The position numbers and the translations under genes are program-made. Below, piece after piece: positions 1-8,482 of a stretch of 64,000 nt of DNA (position 1 is its first letter; each line of letters opens with the position of its first letter). The notes under the pieces are model-generated. The model saw only the letters and a program-made list of their open reading frames with translations. It ran no database searches and was not told where the DNA came from. This DNA is from Thermohalobaculum sp963721105. Its GTDB lineage: Bacteria; Pseudomonadota; Alphaproteobacteria; Rhodobacterales; Rhodobacteraceae. The DNA is taken from assembly GCA_963721105.1 (NCBI GenBank), contig CAVRHY010000011.1, forward strand, positions 868,001-932,000, written 5' to 3'.

Positions 1-197
1 ACGGCCGCCATCTCGTCCGCCTCATGCGTGGCGTCGCGCACGGTGTCGCGCACCCAGCCTTCGAGAACGGGGGTCAGTTCCCGGTCGGCCTGGGTGCTGT
101 CGCCCCAGGAGACGTGGCCCTGGTAGTTGGGTGTGGCCGCCGCGACGGCGCTGGCGCCGAGGATTACCGCAGTGGTCGTAATGAAAAAGCGCCGCAT
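1..197 (-). CDS. Secreted protein of unknown function, C-terminus outside window
   Basis: The ATG at 197 opens a frame that is still open at the left edge, so only about 65 N-terminal residues are visible. It starts MRRFFITTTAVILGASAVAA, a short signal peptide (two arginines, hydrophobic core, small residues before the likely cut). The visible mature part (TPNYQGHVSWGD, then an acidic and charged helix-like stretch) matches no family I recognise. The product is probably periplasmic. It is divergent from nothing close: 207 bases separate it from the next gene. Confidence 0.55.
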   Translation of the reverse strand, partial: MRRFFITTTAVILGASAVAAATPNYQGHVSWGDSTQADRELTPVLEGWVRDTVRDATHEADEMAA

Positions 198-404
198 GAC
201 AAACACCCCTGATCTGTTCCAATCGGCCGGCGCAACGCCCCGACAGGGCGTAAGGTTGCCAATCCGGTCTGGCCGGGCACTGACATGATGGTAAATCGGC
301 GTTACAGTCTGTGATCTTCTTCACCCACCCGCCACGAGCGTCGCGGCGGTCTCTGGCCCTCGGCGGGGCGGGGCGGGCGGGACGGGTCGCGGTTGTCGGC
401 CAGG

Positions 405-1190
405 TCAGTCGGGCCAGTTCGGGGGGCGCTTCTCGATGAAAGCGCGGATGCCCTCGTCGGTGTCGGGGTGCATCATGTTCTCGGCGATCACGCGGCCGGT
501 GTGGGCGTAGGCGGCGTCCAGCGGCATCTCGAGCTGCTCGTAATAGGCGCGCTTGCCGACGCGCACGGCCGAGGCGAGCTTGGCCGCGACCGTCCGCGCC
601 AGCGCGCGCGTCTCGTCGGCCAGCCGGTCCTCGGGCACGACGCGGTTGACCAGCCCCAGCTCGCGGGCGCGGGGCGCGTCCAGCATGTCGCCCGTCGTCA
701 GCAGCTCGAACGCGTGCTTGCGCGGGATGTTGCGGCTGAGCGCCACCATCGGCGTCGAGCAGAAAAGGCCGATGTTGACGCCGTTGACGCCGAACCGCGC
801 GGTCGCGGCCGCCACCGCCATGTCGCACGAGGCGACGAGCTGGCAGCCCGCCGCGGCGGCGACGCCGTGCACCTCGGCGATGACCGGCTGGGGCAGGCGC
901 GGGATCGTCGTCATCATGCGCGAGCAGCTTGCGAACAGCGACTGGAACGCCTCGCGCCCGCCATCCGGCGCCTGCCGCTTGCCCTGCATCTCGCGCAGGT
1001 CGTGCCCGGCGCAGAAGGCGCGGCCCGCGCCGCGCAGCACGATCGCCCTGACTGTGCGGTCGGCGGACAGGCGGTCGAAGGTCGCCTGCAGGGCCGCGAT
1101 CAGCCCGTCGCTGAGCGCGTTCAGGCTGTCCGGCCGGTTCAGGGTCAGCGTGGCGACGCCGTCGGCGTCCTCGCGCAACAGAACGTCCAT
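405..1190 (-). CDS. Enoyl-CoA hydratase/isomerase family protein (crotonase)
   Basis: 261 residues, the usual crotonase length. The family would hydrate or isomerise an acyl-CoA in the cytosol. The oxyanion-hole segments are visible as AFCAGHDLREMQ and EVHGVAAAAGCQL, and the C-terminal helix carries the FIEKRPP.W ending common in this family. The ATG at 1190 is preferred; upstream in-frame residues are arginine- and proline-rich and not crotonase-like. A hotdog thioesterase is divergent at 1312, which suggests a shared acyl-CoA role. The exact substrate cannot be told. Confidence 0.88.
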   Translation of the reverse strand: MDVLLREDADGVATLTLNRPDSLNALSDGLIAALQATFDRLSADRTVRAIVLRGAGRAFCAGHDLREMQGKRQAPDGGREAFQSLFASCSRMMTTIPRLPQPVIAEVHGVAAAAGCQLVASCDMAVAAATARFGVNGVNIGLFCSTPMVALSRNIPRKHAFELLTTGDMLDAPRARELGLVNRVVPEDRLADETRALARTVAAKLASAVRVGKRAYYEQLEMPLDAAYAHTGRVIAENMMHPDTDEGIRAFIEKRPPNWPD

Positions 1191-1311
1191 GCGGGTCTCC
1201 GGGTCCGTCTCGGGGCCCGCTTCGGGGCCAGTTTCGCGTACCCCTCTCCGGGCTTGTCGGAAAGGGGCCCGCGCGCCTAGAGAATGGGCAACAGCGATTG
1301 AGGGGTCAACA

Positions 1312-1740
1312 GTGCGCCAGCCCAGGCTGACGGCGGAGCAGGTCTCTGCCTTCATCGACGAGGTCTTTCCGCAGCAGGTTGGCGTCTACCGGGTCGCCTC
1401 GGTGTCGCCGAACGCCGCCGTGCTGACGCAGGCGATCGACGAGCGCCATCTGCGCCCCGGCGGCACGGTCAGCGGGCCGACCATGTTCGCGCTGGCCGAC
1501 TGCGCCTTCTACGTCGCCGTGCTGGCGATGATCGGCCGCGAGGCGCTGACGGTCACGACGACGCTGACCATCAACTTTCTGCGGAAGCCCCCGGCAGCCG
1601 ACCTGCGCGCCGAGGCGCGCATCCTCAAGCTCGGCCGCCTGCTGGCCACCGGCGACGTGACGCTGTTCTCGGAGGGCGTCGACGGCCCGGTGGCGCACGC
1701 CACCTGCACCTACGCGATCCCCTCGGCGCGCGACGGGTGA
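1312..1740 (+). CDS. PaaI-family hotdog thioesterase
   Basis: 142 residues. The motif GGTVSGPTMFALADCAFYVA is the hotdog active-site region (acidic residue in the helix after the GxxxG segment), followed by TTTLTINFLRKP, a typical second strand. It should hydrolyse small acyl-CoAs in the cytosol. No ATG lies in frame; a GTG at 1312 sits eight bases after AGGGG, a good ribosome site. It is divergent from the crotonase gene, so the two may act on the same acyl-CoA pool. Confidence 0.85.
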   Translation: MRQPRLTAEQVSAFIDEVFPQQVGVYRVASVSPNAAVLTQAIDERHLRPGGTVSGPTMFALADCAFYVAVLAMIGREALTVTTTLTINFLRKPPAADLRAEARILKLGRLLATGDVTLFSEGVDGPVAHATCTYAIPSARDG

Positions 1741-1848
1741 CGATCCGGCCATCGGTTGGCCGGGGTGCAGCGGTCCGTGAGCTTGGGGTATTCTTTTACC
1801 GCTCACGCAGGCCACTGATTTCACGGCGGGAATTCCGGCACAGGCCGG

Positions 1849-1876
1849 TTGACTTCGCGTGCGAAACCCGTAAATA
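1849..1876 (+). promoter_or_regulatory. Likely sigma-70 promoter for rplM-rpsI
   Basis: TTGACT at 1849-1854 and TAAATA at 1871-1876 are separated by 16 bases, close to the housekeeping consensus. They lie about 65 bases before the rplM start. This is by eye only. Confidence 0.55.
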
Positions 1877-1941
1877 GCCGCGCGAGCCCGGGGCCAGCCC
1901 GGGCGCCACCCCAACGGGCATTCCAACGCGGGATCGGAAGC

Positions 1942-2406
1942 ATGAAAACCTACTCTGCCAGGCCGGCGGAGATCGAGAAGAAGTGGGTCATCATCGATGC
2001 GCAGGGCATCGTGCTGGGCCGGCTCGCCTCGATCATCGCGATGCGGTTGCGCGGCAAGCACAAGCCCACCTTCACGCCACACATGGACATGGGCGACAAC
2101 GTGATCGTCGTCAACGCCGACAAGGTGCAGATGACGGGCAACAAGCGCGCCAAGAAGAAGTACTACTGGCACACCGGCTACCCCGGCGGCATCAAGAGCC
2201 GCACGGCGGCGCAGATCCTCGAGGGCAAGCACCCCGAACGCGTCGTCCAGAAGGCCGTCGAGCGCATGCTGCCGGGCGGCCCGCTGTCGCGCCGCCAGAT
2301 GACCAACCTGAAAGTCTATGCCGGCTCCGAGCACCCGCACGAGGCGCAGCAGCCCGAGTCGCTGGACCTGCGACCCCTGAACCCCAAGAACACGCGGAGC
2401 GCCTGA
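1942..2406 (+). CDS. rplM: 50S ribosomal protein L13
   Basis: 154 residues, full length for L13. It binds 23S rRNA early in large-subunit assembly. Diagnostic segments are DAQGIVLGRLASIIAMRLRG, the YYWHTGYPGG loop and AVERMLPGGPLSR. The ATG at 1942 follows GGATCGGAAGC. One base separates its stop from the rpsI start, the normal rplM-rpsI operon. Confidence 0.98.
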   Translation: MKTYSARPAEIEKKWVIIDAQGIVLGRLASIIAMRLRGKHKPTFTPHMDMGDNVIVVNADKVQMTGNKRAKKKYYWHTGYPGGIKSRTAAQILEGKHPERVVQKAVERMLPGGPLSRRQMTNLKVYAGSEHPHEAQQPESLDLRPLNPKNTRSA

Positions 2407-2407
2407 T

Positions 2408-2905
2408 ATGACCGACACGACGATCAGATCGCTCGACGAGCTGGGCGAGGCGGCGGGCGACAGCCTGCCGGACGCCGAGGACGCGAACCGCGCCCCGCGC
2501 GAGCCCATCCGCGACAAGCTGAACCGCTCGTACGCCACCGGCAAGCGCAAGGAATCCATCGCGCGCGTCTGGGTCAAGCCGGGCAACGGCAAGATCACCG
2601 TCAACGGCAAGGAGATGGTGGCCTACTTCGCCCGTCCCGTGCTGCAGATGATGATCGGCCAGCCGTTCACGGTCGCCAACGTGGCCGGCGAGTTCGACGT
2701 CATGGCCACCGTCAAGGGCGGCGGCCTGTCGGGCCAGGCGGGTGCCGTCAAGCACGGCATCTCGAAGGCGCTGAGCCTCTGGGACCCCGGGATGCGCCCG
2801 GCACTCAAGGCCGCGGGCTTCCTGACCCGCGACGCGCGCGTTGTCGAGCGCAAGAAGTACGGCCGCGCCAAGGCCCGCCGCAGCTTCCAGTTCTCGAAGC
2901 GCTGA
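2408..2905 (+). CDS. rpsI: 30S ribosomal protein S9
   Basis: 165 residues. The S9 fold starts around residue 35 (YATGKRKESIARVWVKPG) and ends with the characteristic basic tail RRSFQFSKR, which reaches the P site. The 35-residue acidic N-terminal extension is longer than in E. coli but common in alphaproteobacteria. It is co-transcribed with rplM and followed by a strong intrinsic terminator. Confidence 0.98.
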   Translation: MTDTTIRSLDELGEAAGDSLPDAEDANRAPREPIRDKLNRSYATGKRKESIARVWVKPGNGKITVNGKEMVAYFARPVLQMMIGQPFTVANVAGEFDVMATVKGGGLSGQAGAVKHGISKALSLWDPGMRPALKAAGFLTRDARVVERKKYGRAKARRSFQFSKR

Positions 2906-2927
2906 CGGCCGGGCTGCCACGGTTTCG

Positions 2928-2952
2928 AAAAGGGGGCTTCGGCCCCCTTTTT
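2928..2952 (+). terminator. Intrinsic terminator of rplM-rpsI
   Basis: A stem AAAGGGGGC / GCCCCCTTT with a TTCG tetraloop is followed by a T run, 22 bases after the rpsI stop. It is a textbook Rho-independent terminator. Confidence 0.93.
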
Positions 2953-3059
2953 CACGTTCGCGCCCACGCGCGCGCATCCCCCCGCCCGATTGCGCGTTGG
3001 TCCCGAATGCGCTAGGCGGCGCGGCGGCGTGGCTCGCTGGAGGGGCCGGAGGAAGCGCG

Positions 3060-4082
3060 ATGATGCAGGTGGCGATCCTGGGTGCGAGTGGCTACACGGG
3101 CGCCGAGCTCGTGCGCCTGCTGGCGACGCATCCCGGCATGCGCGTCGCCGCCATGTCCGCCGACCGCAAGGCCGGCGAGAAGATGGCCTCGGTCTTTCCG
3201 CATCTCCGCCATCTCGACCTGCCGACGCTCTGCCGGATCGAGGACATCGATTTCTCCGGCATCGACCTCTGCTTCTGCGCGCTGCCGCACGCGACCACGC
3301 AGGAGGTCGTCTCGGCCCTGCCGCGCGACCTGAAGATCGTCGACCTCTCCGCCGATTTCCGGCTGCGCGACCCGGCCGTCTATGCCGAGTGGTACGGCCA
3401 CGAGCACCGCGCGACCGACCTGCAGGAAGAGGCCGTCTACGGTCTGACCGAGTTCTACCGCGACGACATCGTCCGGGCGCGGCTGGTTGCCGGCACCGGC
3501 TGCAACTCGGCGACCGGCCTCTTCGCCGTGCTGCCGCTGCTGCAGGCCGGACTGATCGACCCCGACGAGATCATCATCGACCTGGCGACCGGCGTCTCGG
3601 GCGCCGGCCGGTCGGCCAAGGAGTCGATGCTCTACGCCGAGGTCGCCGAGGGCTTCAACGCCTACAACATTGCGCGCCACCGGCACATGGCCGAGTTCGA
3701 CCAGGAGTTCTCCAGGGCCGCCGGCCGCCCGGTGACCTGCAGCTTCACCGCGCATCTGCTGCCGCAGAACCGCGGCATCCTGGCGACGATCTACGTCAGG
3801 GGCGACGCGCACGCGATGCACGGCGCACTGGGCGCGCGCTATGCCGACGAGCCGTTCATCGTCGTCCTGCCCTATGGCGAGGCGCCGGCGACGCGGCATG
3901 TCCGCGGCTCGAACTTCTGCCATATCGGCGTCGCCGCCGACCGGGTGCCGGGGCGGGCGATCATCTTCTCGGCGCTCGACAACCTCTGCAAGGGATCGTC
4001 GGGGCAGGCGGTGCAGAACGCCAACCTGATGCTCGGCCTCGACGAGACCGCCGGGCTGATGGCGGCGCCGCTGTTCCCGTGA
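3060..4082 (+). CDS. argC: N-acetyl-gamma-glutamyl-phosphate reductase
   Basis: 340 residues. It reduces N-acetylglutamyl phosphate to the semialdehyde with NADPH, the third step of arginine synthesis. The N-terminal nucleotide loop is GASGYTGAELVRLL; the catalytic cysteine lies in VAGTGCNSATG near residue 145; the conserved histidine region is FTAHLLPQNRGILATIY. The start after GGAGGAAGCG may be either of two adjacent ATG codons (3060 or 3063). A YihY-type gene follows after 10 bases. Confidence 0.97.
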   Translation: MMQVAILGASGYTGAELVRLLATHPGMRVAAMSADRKAGEKMASVFPHLRHLDLPTLCRIEDIDFSGIDLCFCALPHATTQEVVSALPRDLKIVDLSADFRLRDPAVYAEWYGHEHRATDLQEEAVYGLTEFYRDDIVRARLVAGTGCNSATGLFAVLPLLQAGLIDPDEIIIDLATGVSGAGRSAKESMLYAEVAEGFNAYNIARHRHMAEFDQEFSRAAGRPVTCSFTAHLLPQNRGILATIYVRGDAHAMHGALGARYADEPFIVVLPYGEAPATRHVRGSNFCHIGVAADRVPGRAIIFSALDNLCKGSSGQAVQNANLMLGLDETAGLMAAPLFP

Positions 4083-4092
4083 GGTCGTCCCG

Positions 4093-4980
4093 GTGAAAGC
4101 ATGGGCCTGGCTGCGGCACACGGCCTGGCCGTTCCTGTTCGCCGTCGGCCACCGCTTCATCGATGACGAGGGCTGGGTGCTGTCCGGCCACCTGGCCTTT
4201 TCGGGGATGCTGGCGCTGATCCCGTTCCTGATCTTCGCAACCGCGCTGACCGGGCTGGTGATCGGGCCCGAGGGCGGGCAGGCGGTGCTGGACCAGCTTT
4301 TCTACACGATCCCGGACTATGTCGCGAAGACGCTGGAGCCGGTCATCGTCGAGGTATCCAGCCAGCCGCCGGGCGGGCTGCTGACCGTCTCGGCCTTCGG
4401 CGCGATCTACGCCGCCTCGAACGGCATCGAGGCGCTGCGCGTCGGCTTCGACCGCGCCTACGACGTCGAGGCCTACCGGCACATCGCCTGGTCGTGGCTG
4501 ATCTCGGTGGCGATCGTCATCGTCGGCTTCGCAATGTTCATCCTGCTGGCCATGCTGTTCATCATGGCGCCCATTGTATTCTCGCTGTTCGAGCGGTGGT
4601 CCGGCACCCACATCCCGCGCGAGGCCGACCTGATCCGCTACGGCATCGGCTTCACCGTCCTGGCCCTGACGCTCTGGGGTATGCACTGGGTGCTGCCGTC
4701 GCGCCGGATGCGCGGGCTGCGCATATGGCCCGGCATCCTGTCCAGCATGCTGCTCTGGACAGTGGCGGCCTCGGTATTTTCGCTCTACCTCAGCTTCACG
4801 CCCTACTACACGCTGACCTACGGCACGCTGGCCGGGGTCGTGATCGCGCTGTTGTTCATGTACTTCTCGGGCGCCATCGTCATCCTGGGCGCCGAGATCA
4901 ACGCCATCATCAACCGCGAGGAGCTGGCCCGGCGCGGCGCCCGGCGGTCCAAGCGGATGGCGCCGCCCGAGGTGCATTGA
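4093..4980 (+). CDS. YihY/BrkB-family inner-membrane protein
   Basis: 295 residues with about six hydrophobic segments. The family signature is present: a GHLAFSGMLALIPFLIF first helix, a G.IYAASNGIEALRVGFDRAY loop and a final YFSGAIVILGAEINA helix. The family was once called ribonuclease BN in error and has no firmly assigned function. It starts at a GTG 10 bases after argC and is probably co-transcribed with it. Confidence 0.88.
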   Translation: MKAWAWLRHTAWPFLFAVGHRFIDDEGWVLSGHLAFSGMLALIPFLIFATALTGLVIGPEGGQAVLDQLFYTIPDYVAKTLEPVIVEVSSQPPGGLLTVSAFGAIYAASNGIEALRVGFDRAYDVEAYRHIAWSWLISVAIVIVGFAMFILLAMLFIMAPIVFSLFERWSGTHIPREADLIRYGIGFTVLALTLWGMHWVLPSRRMRGLRIWPGILSSMLLWTVAASVFSLYLSFTPYYTLTYGTLAGVVIALLFMYFSGAIVILGAEINAIINREELARRGARRSKRMAPPEVH

Positions 4981-5123
4981 AGCCCCGGATCCCCGCATGC
5001 GCCGGGAAGACGGGCGGCAGCGGAGATTTCCGGCTGACCGGACGGCGCGCGGGCTTGATCTGTCGCAATTCGGCTGCGGGTCGCTTATCTTGATGACCGG
5101 GCGGGTTCTTACGGGGTTCGAGA

Positions 5124-5621
5124 ATGGCGCGGACGAAAAAGGCGCGGCGTATCCAGATGCTGGTCTTCGGCGGCCTCCTGCTGGCGGGCGCCGCGGGGCT
5201 GGTTGGTTTCCTCGCTCAGGACGCCATCGCCTTCTTCAAATCGCCGAGCGAGCTGACGGCCGAGGCGTTCTCGCCCGACCAGTTGCTGCGCGTCGGCGGG
5301 CTGGTTGTCGAGGGGTCGAAGACCGACGAGGGGCCTACGCACCATTTCGAGGTCACAGACGGCGGCAGCACGATCGCCGTGGCCTATACCGGCGTGCTGC
5401 CCGACCTGTTCCGCGAGGGGCAGGGCGTGGTCGCGCAGGGCTATTGGCGCAACGGCACCTTCGAGGCGACTGAGGTGCTGGCCAAGCACGACGAGAAATA
5501 CATGCCGCGCGAGGTTGCCGACGCGCTGAAGGCGCAAGGCCACTGGGAGCCCGACGGTCCGTCCGCGGCAAAGACGCCGGCCGCGGTCTCTGCCGCCGCC
5601 GAGGGGCCGGTCAGCAACTGA
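5124..5621 (+). CDS. ccmE: Cytochrome c maturation haem chaperone CcmE
   Basis: 165 residues. One N-terminal membrane anchor (about residues 11-30) is followed by an OB-fold domain in the periplasm. The covalent haem-binding histidine is in AKHDEKYMPREV, the hallmark of CcmE. It carries haem from CcmC to CcmF/H for attachment to CxxCH proteins. No other ccm gene is in the window, so the rest of the system must lie elsewhere. The organism needs it for the 25 c-haem sites encoded at 28-38 kb. The start is supported by GGGGTTCGAG before ATG. Confidence 0.95.
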   Translation: MARTKKARRIQMLVFGGLLLAGAAGLVGFLAQDAIAFFKSPSELTAEAFSPDQLLRVGGLVVEGSKTDEGPTHHFEVTDGGSTIAVAYTGVLPDLFREGQGVVAQGYWRNGTFEATEVLAKHDEKYMPREVADALKAQGHWEPDGPSAAKTPAAVSAAAEGPVSN

Positions 5622-5699
5622 GGCCGCGGGCGCGTGAGCACGGCCTTGAGGCGTTGGCAGTCGCGGGGGACCGTCGATTTTCGCGGTCTCGCCCCGTCC

Positions 5700-6350
5700 T
5701 CAGCGGACCGGCCTGCCGCGTAGCTCCAGCAGGATCCTCGACACCATCGCGACCCAGCCGAGGGCGACAAGCGCCACGGCGCGCTCCACCAGCCCGTCAT
5801 AGCCGTTCGGCGCGAAGAAGTAGGCGCCCGCGCTGACGACGAAGAGCCCCGCGGAGAGCAGCGACCCGATCCGGTAGCGCGGCCGCACCATGCCGAGCTC
5901 GCGAGCCATCAGCACGGTGGAGAGCAGGAACAGCAGCATCAGCACGTAGACCAGACCCAAGTGGACGCCCCAGGTCGCGTTCGGATCGTTGTCCCCGTAC
6001 TCGTTCCGCGCCGCGATCACGGCGACCAGCCCCGCCATAAGCGACAGCGCAATCACCGAGAGGGTCCAGCGGTCGCTGCCCGGATGGGCATGGGACGCGC
6101 CGACCGAACAGGCGATCAGCGACCCGGCGAAGGCATAGAGCCCGACGTCCTGGATGATCTCGTACTTGCCCGCGGCGAGGTTGCTGATTGTGTCCGCGAC
6201 CCAGGCGTAATTCGGAACGACCGCGCTGCCGACGAGATTGGAAATCGCGACGGCAACCACGCCCGCGATGCCGACCCAGCCACAGACGCCGAGCAGCAGC
6301 GCGTTCGGCTTGCCCGTCGGGGTGGCGAGACGCTCGTCTTGATCAGTCAT
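5700..6350 (-). CDS. DUF998-type integral membrane protein
   Basis: 216 residues with about six membrane helices. Features that fit the DUF998 family are the first helix followed by YAWVADTISNLAAGKYE, the AARNEYGDNDPNATWGVH loop, and a final helix pair around SAGAYFFAPNGYDGLVER. The function of the family is unknown. ATG at 6350 follows GGGAAGGGTG, a good ribosome site. It is convergent with ccmE. Confidence 0.75.
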   Translation of the reverse strand: MTDQDERLATPTGKPNALLLGVCGWVGIAGVVAVAISNLVGSAVVPNYAWVADTISNLAAGKYEIIQDVGLYAFAGSLIACSVGASHAHPGSDRWTLSVIALSLMAGLVAVIAARNEYGDNDPNATWGVHLGLVYVLMLLFLLSTVLMARELGMVRPRYRIGSLLSAGLFVVSAGAYFFAPNGYDGLVERAVALVALGWVAMVSRILLELRGRPVR

Positions 6351-6706
6351 CACCCTTCCCGGGCATTCCAGCACACTCTTCCTGCACGGTGCCGACGCGA
6401 GGTTGCCCGCGCGCCCCGTGGTCAGCCGATCCGCCAGGGCGGCCATTGACGGCCACTGCCGTGAAGAACACCGGGTGGACCCCTGCCGGTCGCTCACCGG
6501 AAACCCAACGGTCGTGCATGGCGGTCGTTCCGGTGAAACTTCCTGTCGTCGCCGCGGCGGGGCTCGCGAGCGACGCTGCCCGACCGCCGGGGGCAGGGAA
6601 GCTCGCGCATCTGATCACACCGTGCGATCGGCGTCGCAACGATTGCGAATTTGCCTTGCAGGCGCCGCCCGGCGACAGTCGACGGGGGCCCGAGCGGGAG
6701 GCAGCA
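6351..6706. other. Non-coding gap between divergent genes
   Basis: This 356-base stretch between the DUF998 gene and the PhzF gene must hold their divergent promoters. I see no convincing -10/-35 pair, RNA structure or coding frame. Confidence 0.5.
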
Positions 6707-7597
6707 ATGGCCGGCTATGATTTCGACTGGGTGGACGCCTTCACCGAGACTCCATTCGGCGGCAACGCCTGCGTCGTCGTGCACGGCGCCGACGAGCTTC
6801 CGGTCGGGGCGCGCACGGCGCTGGTGCGCGAGACATCGCTGAGCGAATGCGCCTATGTCGTCGCCTCGGAGCGCGCCGATTTCGGCGCCCGCTATTACCT
6901 GGCCGGTCGCGAGATCCTCATGGCCGGGCATCCGACCATCGCCACAGTCACGTCGCTGTTGCATCGCGGGCTGGTAGACCTGTCCAGTGGCCGCGCCGCC
7001 TTCACGCTGGAGGTCGGCGCCGGCGTGCTGCCGATCGAGGTGATCGCGCGGGACGGCCGCCGGCCGCTGATCACCATGACGCAACGTCGGCCCGAGTTCG
7101 GCGCCGTGCAGGACGCGGACGAGGTCGCCGCGATCTATGGCCTGTCGGCCGACCACCTGGTCCACCCGCCGCAGATCGTCTCGACGGGCACGTCGTTCTG
7201 CGTCACGCCGCTCCGCGACCACGACGCGATGCGCCGGGCGCGGCTGGACCCGGAGGCGCTGGCGGCCTGGCAGCGTGGCACCGGCGAGACCGGATTCATC
7301 GAACCCTTCCTCGTCGCGCTGGGCGGCGCCGAGGCGGGCGACACCTTCGCGCGCCTGCTGCTGCCGCCGCCGATGCCGGCCGAGGATCCGTTCACCGGCT
7401 CGGCGACCGGCTGCATGGCGGCCTATCTCTGGCACCACGGCCTGATCGAGGCTCCGCGCTTCGTTGCCGAGCAGGGGCACTGGATGGGCCGCCCCGGCCG
7501 CGCCGAGGTCGAGGTGCTGGGGCCGCCCGATGCCATCGAGGGCGTCCGCGTCGGCGGCACCGGCGTCGTCCTGATGCAGGGCACGCTGCGCCTATAG
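6707..7597 (+). CDS. PhzF-family isomerase/epimerase-like protein
   Basis: 296 residues with the diaminopimelate-epimerase-like double fold. The N-terminal VDAFTETPFGGNACVV and the catalytic-glutamate segment ETSLSECAYV are clear. The second-half signature DPFTGSATGCMAAYLWHHG is also present. PhzF itself isomerises a phenazine precursor; most homologues act on unknown small molecules, and no phenazine genes are nearby. The start follows GGGAGGCAGCA. Confidence 0.88.
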   Translation: MAGYDFDWVDAFTETPFGGNACVVVHGADELPVGARTALVRETSLSECAYVVASERADFGARYYLAGREILMAGHPTIATVTSLLHRGLVDLSSGRAAFTLEVGAGVLPIEVIARDGRRPLITMTQRRPEFGAVQDADEVAAIYGLSADHLVHPPQIVSTGTSFCVTPLRDHDAMRRARLDPEALAAWQRGTGETGFIEPFLVALGGAEAGDTFARLLLPPPMPAEDPFTGSATGCMAAYLWHHGLIEAPRFVAEQGHWMGRPGRAEVEVLGPPDAIEGVRVGGTGVVLMQGTLRL

Positions 7598-7634
7598 CGC
7601 GGAGTCCGGTCCGGTCGAATTCGATTGCCCCTTC

Positions 7635-7696
7635 CGTCATCCGCGAGGAGGCGGAGGTCCGTCCCCGGAGAAAGTCCCGGCTTCGCGGCAATGACG
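7635..7696. repeat. Imperfect inverted repeat between genes (REP-like)
   Basis: CGTCATCCGCGA at the left is mirrored by TCGCGGCAATGACG at the right, about 35 bases apart. Similar 'ccgg..cggggatgacc' remnants occur at about 4984-5020 and 25596-25630, so this may be a dispersed intergenic palindrome family. Whether it is transcribed is unknown. Confidence 0.4.
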
Positions 7697-7811
7697 AGTC
7701 GATCCGCGGGCTGGCCGGCCGCGGCGCGGCGGGTGATGGCGCCGGTGGTCCTGGGGGCGCCTCGCCGTGGCGTCATTCGGTCCCGGGCGCGAATCATGCT
7801 ACCCCTGAGCT

Positions 7812-8396
7812 ATGTCGCGCAACCTCGCCATCATGATCGCGCTGATCGCCGCGGCGGTTTTCGCCGTTGTCTACCTCTGGCCTCAACACGCCGCGGCCGG
7901 CCCCGGCGTCTCGGTCACCGGTCGGCTGCACCTGGGCGACGCCGCGGTCGGGCTGGACGCGCGGATCGGCGAGTGGCCCCGCCGGGGTGACGCCGCCGGG
8001 CCCCGGCATCGCTGGCATCGCTGGAACCGCCGCGACCGATACGGCCACCGGCGCCGGCCGCTGCTGGTGGTCCCGTATGCAGCGCCGCGGGAGCGCGTGA
8101 TCGTGCGCGAGACTGTCACGACGCCGCCGGCCCCCGTCGCCGAGGTGCCAGGCCCGCCGCCCCGGCCGCTCGACCCGCGCGGTCGCGCCCGCACCCTGTC
8201 GGCACGGGGCGCGGAGCATACACGCGAGTGGGTGCTGGGCGACGTTCTGCCGGCCGATCTGCCGCATGTCGCGCTCGACCCCGCCGCCTATAGCCTGCCG
8301 CAGCCGCCGGACGGCCAGATCTACGCCCGCGTCGATGGCGACGTGCTGCGCATCGACGCCGACACGCGCCGGATCATCGCCGTCGTCGCCCGCTGA
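7812..8396 (+). CDS. Membrane-anchored or secreted protein with RcnB-like C-terminus
   Basis: 194 residues. A hydrophobic segment at about residues 5-22 (signal or anchor) is followed by a histidine- and arginine-rich stretch (RHRWHRWNRRDRYGHRRR) and a proline-rich linker. The last 35 residues (YSLPQPPDGQIYARVDGDVL, then RIDADTRRIIAVV) resemble the C-terminal strand pair of RcnB-type periplasmic proteins, which affect nickel/cobalt handling. The histidine-rich part could bind metal. The assignment rests on pattern only. Confidence 0.5.
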   Translation: MSRNLAIMIALIAAAVFAVVYLWPQHAAAGPGVSVTGRLHLGDAAVGLDARIGEWPRRGDAAGPRHRWHRWNRRDRYGHRRRPLLVVPYAAPRERVIVRETVTTPPAPVAEVPGPPPRPLDPRGRARTLSARGAEHTREWVLGDVLPADLPHVALDPAAYSLPQPPDGQIYARVDGDVLRIDADTRRIIAVVAR

Positions 8397-8482
8397 AGCC
8401 CGTTGACCGGCGCGAAATCGCGTCTGGACGGCGCCCCTGCGGGCCGGTTATGCATCTGGTATACCAGAAGGGGAGTGCCTGC